Part shown: positions 52,440-57,053 of the stretch, piece by piece
Position numbering within the stretch: the stretch's first letter is position 1
Layout: every line of letters starts with the position of its first letter
From: Candidatus Nitrosocaldus tengchongensis
GTDB taxonomy: Archaea; Thermoproteota; Nitrososphaeria; Nitrososphaerales; Nitrosocaldaceae
Length of the DNA: 57,053 nucleotides
Direction of reading: 5' to 3'
Assembly (NCBI GenBank): GCA_013538675.1
Contig: JACAFJ010000003.1
Span: 1-57,053, forward strand
Made by a program: the position numbers and the translations under genes
Notes under the pieces: generated by a model
What the model saw: the letters and a program-made list of their open reading frames with translations, nothing else
Databases searched by the model: none
Told to the model about the DNA's origin: nothing

Positions 52440-53390
52440 ATGATGCGTATAACTATAATAGGCGCAGCAGGTAGGATGGGCTCATGGTTCACTAGGTACT
52501 TCTACATGAAGGAGCATAGCATATACATCAACGATATAGATGCGGATGCTCTACAATCTTTACCATCAATGCTTGAGGGGAGAGGGGGAAGGATAACCAT
52601 AGTCAACTCATCGTTGCTTGATGTTAAGCATGGTAAGAGTAATAGTAGAGCATCACCATCATCATCACCCACTGTAATCCTCAGCAACTCAGACCTAGTC
52701 ATGCTCTCTCTCCCTATGGATATGATGCCAAAGGCTATATACAGAATAGCAAGGTACATGCACAGAGGCTCCATACTCGTTGAGATATCCTCGCTCAAGC
52801 ATGATGTGCATAGAGCATTGAAGGATGCTGCAGAGAGGTATGGAGTAAAACCACTCTCCTTGCATCCTCTCTTTGGTCCTGGTGCTGATATCAACGCATC
52901 CAACAGGTTCGTACTCATCCCTGTTATAGATGGAGGGGAGGAAGAGAGCATTGCAAGGAAGATACTCCCTAACGCTACACTTATCAGGGTTGATGATGCA
53001 GATGAGCATGATAGAGCAATGGCTCTAGTCCTAGGCATGGTATATGCAATGAACATAGCGTTTGCTGATCTACTTGAGTGCAAGGATATAGCATTGTGCA
53101 AGGAACTTGCAGGAAGCACATTCACACTGCAATCACTCATATTCGAAGGAATACTGAACGATGATCCAAGGCTATTCTCATCTCTACTCATGAACAGATC
53201 TGTTAAGTACTATCTCAAGATGTTCATAGCAGGTAATGAACATCTCCTTTCCTGTATAGATGCTAGGGATAGGAATGCCCTTGAGAGTATCTATAGCAAG
53301 GTAAAGCATAAGATAGCAGCATGCACAGATATAGAGGGTTCATACAGGCTCATGTACAGGGTGCTGAAGGAGATTAGCAGTAAAGATTAG
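52440..53390 (+). CDS. tyrA: Prephenate dehydrogenase family protein
   Basis: NAD(P)-dependent oxidative decarboxylation of prephenate or arogenate in Tyr synthesis. The Rossmann motif is IIGAAGRMGSWFTRYF, then LSLPMDMMPKAIYRI, VEISSLKHDVHRAL and LHPLFGPGADINASNRFVLIPV, which contain the expected His. Helical C-terminal dimerisation domain. A hydrophilic Ser/Asp-rich insert lies near residues 55-75. It ends the aro cluster, 46 bp after the mutase-aminotransferase gene. Confidence 0.9.
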   Translation: MMRITIIGAAGRMGSWFTRYFYMKEHSIYINDIDADALQSLPSMLEGRGGRITIVNSSLLDVKHGKSNSRASPSSSPTVILSNSDLVMLSLPMDMMPKAIYRIARYMHRGSILVEISSLKHDVHRALKDAAERYGVKPLSLHPLFGPGADINASNRFVLIPVIDGGEEESIARKILPNATLIRVDDADEHDRAMALVLGMVYAMNIAFADLLECKDIALCKELAGSTFTLQSLIFEGILNDDPRLFSSLLMNRSVKYYLKMFIAGNEHLLSCIDARDRNALESIYSKVKHKIAACTDIEGSYRLMYRVLKEISSKD

Positions 53391-53437
53391 CATGAGATAA
53401 AATGTATGAGGATGAGGATGAGGATGGATGATGTTGG

Positions 53438-53851
53438 ATGAGGAAGGTGCATGTTGTAACCTCCTTTGTAATGCATAAGGATAGGATACTCATCCTGAGG
53501 AGGAGTAGCAGGGTTAAGACCATGAAGCACAAGTGGGCTGGGATCTCAGGCTACATAGAGCATGGCGAGGATGCTCTAGAGAGGGCATACAGAGAGATAG
53601 AGGAGGAGACTGGTATCACTAGAGCAGATCTCAGGCTTGTAAGCACTGGAAGAGCAGTAGAGGTTGTGGATGAGAATAATGCTACCATATGGATTGTGCA
53701 CCCATACCTCTTCGAATCAAGTAGCGATGAGGTAAGGCTTGACTGGGAGCATGACTCATACCTCTGGATAAGGCCTGGAGAGATCTCATCATTGGATACA
53801 GTGCCTATGCTCAAGGAGGCTCTAGAGTCATGCCTCTACAAAGCATATTGA
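53438..53851 (+). CDS. Nudix hydrolase
   Basis: A 137-residue Nudix protein. The Nudix box is GYIEHGEDALERAYREIEEETGI, matching GX5EX7REUXEEXGU exactly. It starts MRKVHVVTSFVMHKDRILILRRSS. The substrate is unknown; small archaeal members often act on oxidised nucleotides, ADP-ribose or mRNA caps-like substrates. It may form a unit with the gene 86 bp downstream. Confidence 0.9.
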   Translation: MRKVHVVTSFVMHKDRILILRRSSRVKTMKHKWAGISGYIEHGEDALERAYREIEEETGITRADLRLVSTGRAVEVVDENNATIWIVHPYLFESSSDEVRLDWEHDSYLWIRPGEISSLDTVPMLKEALESCLYKAY

Positions 53852-53936
53852 TCATGGATGGAGGGTATATGCAAGATAATTATATGGCTAGACTTAACTG
53901 CACTTATATTATAGTACAAGGTATAAGATTTGGAGG

Positions 53937-55547
53937 ATGAAGTGGAGGCAACTACAGCATAATGGTGTAGCACTACCTCCCCCCTACGAGCCTAAAGGGC
54001 TTAGCATAAGGATAAGGGGTGAGATGATAAGGCTCACGTCTGAGCAGGAGGAGATGGCCTATGCATTTGCAAAGAAGAAGGATACCCAGTATGTTAAGGA
54101 TCCCGTATTCCTGCTCAACTTCTTAACGGACTTTCTCAGACTCTTCCCTGAGCAGTATAGAGATGCTAGAATGGAGGATATAGACTTCAGCGAGGTTTAT
54201 GCTTACGTGGATAGGGAGAAGGAGGTGAAGAGCCTTATGGATAAGGAGACAAAGAAGAAACTTGCTAATGAGAGGAAGAGGCTCAGGGAGCATCTGAAGT
54301 CCATATACGGCTATGCTATACTTGATGGCGAGAGGTATGAGGTAGCGAACTGGGTAGTAGAGCCTCCAGGTATATTCATGGGTAGAGGTGAGCATCCCCT
54401 TCGAGGCAGGTGGAAGCCAAGGGTTGAGGCTAGCGATGTGATCCTTAACCTGGGTGAGGATGCACCAGTACCTGAAGCAAACTGGAAGGCAATAGTGCAT
54501 GATCATGACTCAATATGGCTTGCAAAGTGGATAGACAAGTTGACAGGGAAGGAGAAGTATGTATGGCTAGCAGACTCTTCAAGGATAAGGCAGGAGAGGG
54601 ACAAGGCAAAGTACGATACCGCAATGAGGTTAGCGAAGCAGATAGGCAAGGTTATAGCAAGGGTAGAGAGGGAGATGAAGGCTAGGGATGAGAAGAGGAG
54701 GAAGGTAGCAACTGTATGCTACCTCATCTACAGGCTAGCGATGAGGGTTGGGGATGAAAAGGATGCCGATGAGGCAGATACCGTTGGTGCAAGTACTCTA
54801 AGGGTTGAGCATATCAGGTTCAATAGCAATGGCAATGGTAAGAGCATAGAGTTCGACTTCCTAGGCAAGGATTCAGTTAGATGGCAGAAGAGCATAACTG
54901 TAGAGAATGCAATGGATGAGGTAGCGTATAGCAACCTTGAGGAGTTCATAGCAGATAAGAAGGAAGGGGAGGAGATATTTGCTGGGATAACATCCAGGCA
55001 TGTGAACAAGTTCCTGAGTAGCATAATGGATGGGTTAACAGCAAAGGCATTCAGAACCTACCTTGCTACAGATGTTGTGAAGGATTACCTGCTGAGCGTT
55101 GATGGTAAGATAAATGGAGAGGAGGAGGGTGATTACATCAAGATATACCATGCGAAGATGGCCAACCTTCAAGCAGCGATAACATGCAATCACAAGAGAG
55201 CAGTGCCGAAGAACTTCGAGGAGTCGCTGAGGAAGAAGGAGGAGAGGATAAAGGAGTTGATGGGTAAGGAGGTGAAGACTAAGAAGCAGGAGGAGAGGCT
55301 GAAGGAGAGGATAGAGAAGTTGAGGCTCCAGATAGAACTTGCAAAGCAGTGCAGGGATTACAACCTAGCAACATCCCTAAGGAACTACATAGATCCTAGG
55401 CTCTTCTATGCATGGTGCAGATACGTTGGCATAGATTGGGCTAGCATATATACAGCATCGCTACAGAGGAAGTTCCAATGGGTGAAGCATAGCAATGCTA
55501 GATGGGATGCTATGCTAAAGGCGTATGGTAAGAATGATAAGAGCTAG
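53937..55547 (+). CDS. top1B: DNA topoisomerase IB
   Basis: Relaxes supercoils through a 3'-phosphotyrosyl bond. It is the eukaryotic-like type found in Thaumarchaeota and relatives. The N-terminal core has YEPKGLSIRIRGEM and WVVEPPGIFMGRGEHPLRGRWKPR; catalytic residues appear in RVGDEKDADEADTVGASTLRVEH, KAFRTYLAT and CNHKRAVP, and the nucleophile is about Tyr484 in LRNYIDPRLFYAWC. A coiled-coil linker (KKEERIKELMGKEVKTKKQ-type) lies before it. Length of 536 residues is typical. It is a strong taxonomic marker. Confidence 0.96.
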   Translation: MKWRQLQHNGVALPPPYEPKGLSIRIRGEMIRLTSEQEEMAYAFAKKKDTQYVKDPVFLLNFLTDFLRLFPEQYRDARMEDIDFSEVYAYVDREKEVKSLMDKETKKKLANERKRLREHLKSIYGYAILDGERYEVANWVVEPPGIFMGRGEHPLRGRWKPRVEASDVILNLGEDAPVPEANWKAIVHDHDSIWLAKWIDKLTGKEKYVWLADSSRIRQERDKAKYDTAMRLAKQIGKVIARVEREMKARDEKRRKVATVCYLIYRLAMRVGDEKDADEADTVGASTLRVEHIRFNSNGNGKSIEFDFLGKDSVRWQKSITVENAMDEVAYSNLEEFIADKKEGEEIFAGITSRHVNKFLSSIMDGLTAKAFRTYLATDVVKDYLLSVDGKINGEEEGDYIKIYHAKMANLQAAITCNHKRAVPKNFEESLRKKEERIKELMGKEVKTKKQEERLKERIEKLRLQIELAKQCRDYNLATSLRNYIDPRLFYAWCRYVGIDWASIYTASLQRKFQWVKHSNARWDAMLKAYGKNDKS

Positions 55548-55675
55548 TAGTTATTTAGATGTATGTATGTAAGGATGGATAAACCTTTGATTTAGGCATT
55601 TGGTTGGTGCATATTCAATAATAAAGTAAATTAAATGCTTTCTACAACCTCTACATGCCGGGAGAAGCCGGGGTA

Positions 55676-55712
55676 CTGAGCAGAGTAGATAGAAGAGCGA
55701 ATAGGCCTGAGA
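55676..55712 (+). other. Putative tRNA-Met intron 1 (acceptor/D-arm junction)
   Basis: About 37 nt separating position 9 from position 10. Introns at noncanonical sites, including this junction, are known in archaea; no other reading of these bases as tRNA is apparent. Confidence 0.6.
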
Positions 55713-55736
55713 GCTTAGCCTGGTTAGAGCGCCAGA

Positions 55737-55756
55737 CCTCCACAAGAGGGGCAAGA
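55737..55756 (+). other. Putative tRNA-Met intron 2 (anticodon stem/loop)
   Basis: About 20 nt between the 5' anticodon stem CCAGA and the loop CTCATAA. GAC occurs at both junctions, so the exact cut sites can slide by a few bases without altering the mature tRNA. Confidence 0.65.
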
Positions 55757-55813
55757 CTCATAATCTGGAGGTCGCGGGCTCGAATCCCGCCCCCGGCATA
55801 ATTATTAATTGGT

Positions 55814-57053
55814 ATGGGTGCGTACAATACTCACGCAGGAGAGAATTACAGGAAGGGTAGGGGAGATAATGTAAGATCTAGAAGGAATGATAATAGCAAT
55901 AGTGGTGGTAGTAGTATCAGTAGTATCGATAGTAACATAACAACAACAATAGCAAGAGCAACAAAAGGTACAGGAGAAGATATCCATGGTTACCATACCC
56001 GCTTCCTCTACCATATAAGGAGGATAGAGGAGGATAAGAGGATAGCAGATAGGGATAAGGAGGTAGTGAAGGGCTTTGTCAATGCTTTGCTTATATCTGG
56101 CATAAAGATAGGGAGGGTTATATCATACGTACAGTTCTCATACGAGATACTGAAGATAATGGCTGAACTTAACGTTAGGTTAGAAGATCTAACAAGCAGG
56201 GAGGATATAGATAGGATAGCAGGTGTTATAGTCAATGGTAAGGGTTGGGGTAATACTACAATAGCAATAGCATTACGAACATTGAAGAGGTTAGTCCATT
56301 ACGCTAAGCATAAAGAGATAGCAGAAGGAGAGGGTAACTACTGTAAGGAGGTTGCTCATATAAAGCCAGACCGCTACAACAGGAGAGCAATGAAGGAGGA
56401 TAAGGTAAGAGCAACTGATCTTCTTACAAGAGAGGAGTTCCTTAAAATGGTAGAGGCAGTACCTAAGGTAAGCAGATACCCAGCAAGGGATAGAGCATTA
56501 CTATACGTTATGTATGAGTTTGCTGCTAGACCTAGTGAGTTACTAAACATGAAGGTAGGCAATCTAAGGTTCTATGAGGGTTATGCAGAGATAACAACAG
56601 AAGGGAAGACTGGTGTTAAGACATTAACCCTTGTACTCTCTTACAATGCATTAAGGGAATGGTATGAGCAACACCCTCTAAAGGAAGATCCTAATGCGTA
56701 TTTATGGTATAGTAAGCAGAAGAATAAGAAGCAAGGTGAATATAGAGTATCATACGATAGGCTAAGAGCATTCCTGAAGAGATTAGCAGAAGTAGCAGGG
56801 ATAAGGAAGAGGGTATGGCTATATCTGATAAGGCATACAGCATTAACACATGTGGAGAAGGAGTATGGTTCTTCCATTACAGAAATGTATGGGAACTGGA
56901 GGAAGGGTTCTCCCATAAGGAATAGATACATACATTTAGCAAACTCAGATCAGAGGGAAATAGTACTGAAGAGGTATGGGTTGTTAAAGGAAGGTGATAA
57001 CAACAGCAACAGTAACAGTAACAGTAGTATCATTGAACCAAAGCGTTGCTATC
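55814..57053 (+). CDS. Tyrosine recombinase / integrase, 3' partial
   Basis: An open frame from ATG 55814 to the window edge (413 complete codons, no stop). It begins 15 bp after tRNA-Met. The first 55 residues are Ser/Asn/Gly-rich. Residues about 60-180 look like a SAM-like core-binding domain. The catalytic domain has Arg239 in AARPSELLNMKVGNL, Lys265 in TEGKTGVKT, LIRHTALTH with Arg340, and the probable nucleophile Tyr372 in RNRYIHLAN. The canonical His of HxxR is Tyr337 and the GH of the last box is GN, variations seen in archaeal integrases. Location next to a tRNA indicates an integrated mobile element extending to the right. Confidence 0.85.
   Translation, partial: MGAYNTHAGENYRKGRGDNVRSRRNDNSNSGGSSISSIDSNITTTIARATKGTGEDIHGYHTRFLYHIRRIEEDKRIADRDKEVVKGFVNALLISGIKIGRVISYVQFSYEILKIMAELNVRLEDLTSREDIDRIAGVIVNGKGWGNTTIAIALRTLKRLVHYAKHKEIAEGEGNYCKEVAHIKPDRYNRRAMKEDKVRATDLLTREEFLKMVEAVPKVSRYPARDRALLYVMYEFAARPSELLNMKVGNLRFYEGYAEITTEGKTGVKTLTLVLSYNALREWYEQHPLKEDPNAYLWYSKQKNKKQGEYRVSYDRLRAFLKRLAEVAGIRKRVWLYLIRHTALTHVEKEYGSSITEMYGNWRKGSPIRNRYIHLANSDQREIVLKRYGLLKEGDNNSNSNSNSSIIEPKRCY

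Larger units (their letters stand above)
55667..55798 (+). tRNA. tRNA-Met(CAT), elongator type, apparently with two introns
   Basis: Acceptor GCCGGGG (55667-55673) pairs fully with CCCCGGC (55791-55797), discriminator A, CCA not encoded. U8-A9 (55674-55675) is followed by about 37 nt (55676-55712) before the D-stem GCTT/GAGC (55713-55730). The anticodon stem CCAGA (55732-55736) and TCTGG (55764-55768) enclose the loop CTCATAA with anticodon CAT (55759-55761), plus about 20 extra nt (55737-55756). The T-arm is GCGGG-CTCGAAT-CCCGC. Removing both segments gives a normal 75-nt tRNA. Splice boundaries are approximate. A partial second copy of the acceptor (GCCGGG at 55657-55662) lies just upstream. 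Confidence 0.8.

Noticed and set aside
55657-55663. First GCCGGG copy as the real tRNA-Met 5' acceptor
   Set aside because: It pairs only 6 of 7 positions with the 3' strand, while the second copy (55667-55673) pairs fully and is followed by U8-A9.
55814-57053. SSV-type integrase partitioned by integration
   Set aside because: The visible frame carries N-terminal and catalytic domains continuously and starts after the tRNA, so no partition is evident in this window.

Overview
The window reads as a chromosomal segment of an ammonia-oxidising-type archaeon (Nitrososphaeria / Thaumarchaeota). A thermophilic Nitrosocaldus-like lineage is my best guess; that placement is inference from protein content, not a database match. 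Supporting markers are a eukaryotic-type topoisomerase IB, ribosomal protein S25e, FEN1, RpoK, an ATP-dependent archaeal DNA ligase, a non-canonical proteasome beta subunit, a 3-hydroxyacyl-CoA dehydrogenase of the kind used in the 3-hydroxypropionate/4-hydroxybutyrate cycle, secreted proteins with a PEFPF-type C-terminal anchor, AGG-rich codon use and many leaderless promoters (a TATA box about 25-29 bp before the start codon).

Layout. 0-10 kb: the end of a DUF255 thioredoxin-fold protein, a start-less zinc-finger ORF, branched-chain aminotransferase, aspartate kinase, a PIN-ATPase-KH protein, nicotinamidase, a DtxR-type regulator divergent from a rhodanese, an orphan protein and a DUF192 protein. 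10-19 kb: a tandem-domain ThyX-like protein, FEN1, a CDF transporter whose 3' end overlaps an intron-containing tRNA-Ser(CGA), a two-domain SDR protein resembling one half of the Chloroflexus malonyl-CoA reductase, a TauE/SafE permease, and homoserine dehydrogenase followed by a PUA protein. 19-31 kb: proteasome beta, an NHL-repeat surface protein, a large secreted cupredoxin/beta-propeller protein, NAD(P)HX dehydratase, TrmI, ArgS, a HAD phosphatase, a phosphoribosyltransferase, 3-hydroxyacyl-CoA dehydrogenase and a TPR protein. 31-38 kb: pyrophosphatase, a FilR1-type regulator, RpoK, a cyclophilin-like protein, S25e, DNA ligase and a second CDF transporter. 38-42.5 kb: a sulfur and redox neighbourhood (Thi4, a DCC-family oxidoreductase, thioredoxin reductase, cysteine synthase, TusA).

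42.5-53.4 kb holds an aromatic amino acid cluster in almost pathway order: ADTH synthase, DHQ synthase II, DHQ dehydratase, shikimate dehydrogenase, GHMP-type shikimate kinase, EPSP synthase, chorismate synthase, a chorismate mutase-aminotransferase fusion and prephenate dehydrogenase. It starts from the archaeal aldolase route rather than DAHP synthase, and is interrupted only by an oppositely oriented solitary DNA methyltransferase. No prephenate dehydratase is present.

53.4-57.05 kb: a Nudix hydrolase, topoisomerase IB, then a tRNA-Met(CAT) that appears to carry two introns, one of them between the acceptor stem and the D-arm. A tyrosine recombinase begins 15 bp after this tRNA and runs off the right edge, so the window probably stops just inside an element integrated at the tRNA. 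Recurrent oddities are Ser/Asn-rich low-complexity insertions encoded by trinucleotide runs in otherwise ordinary enzymes, and two small genes (zinc finger, TRAM) whose reading frames have no usable start.
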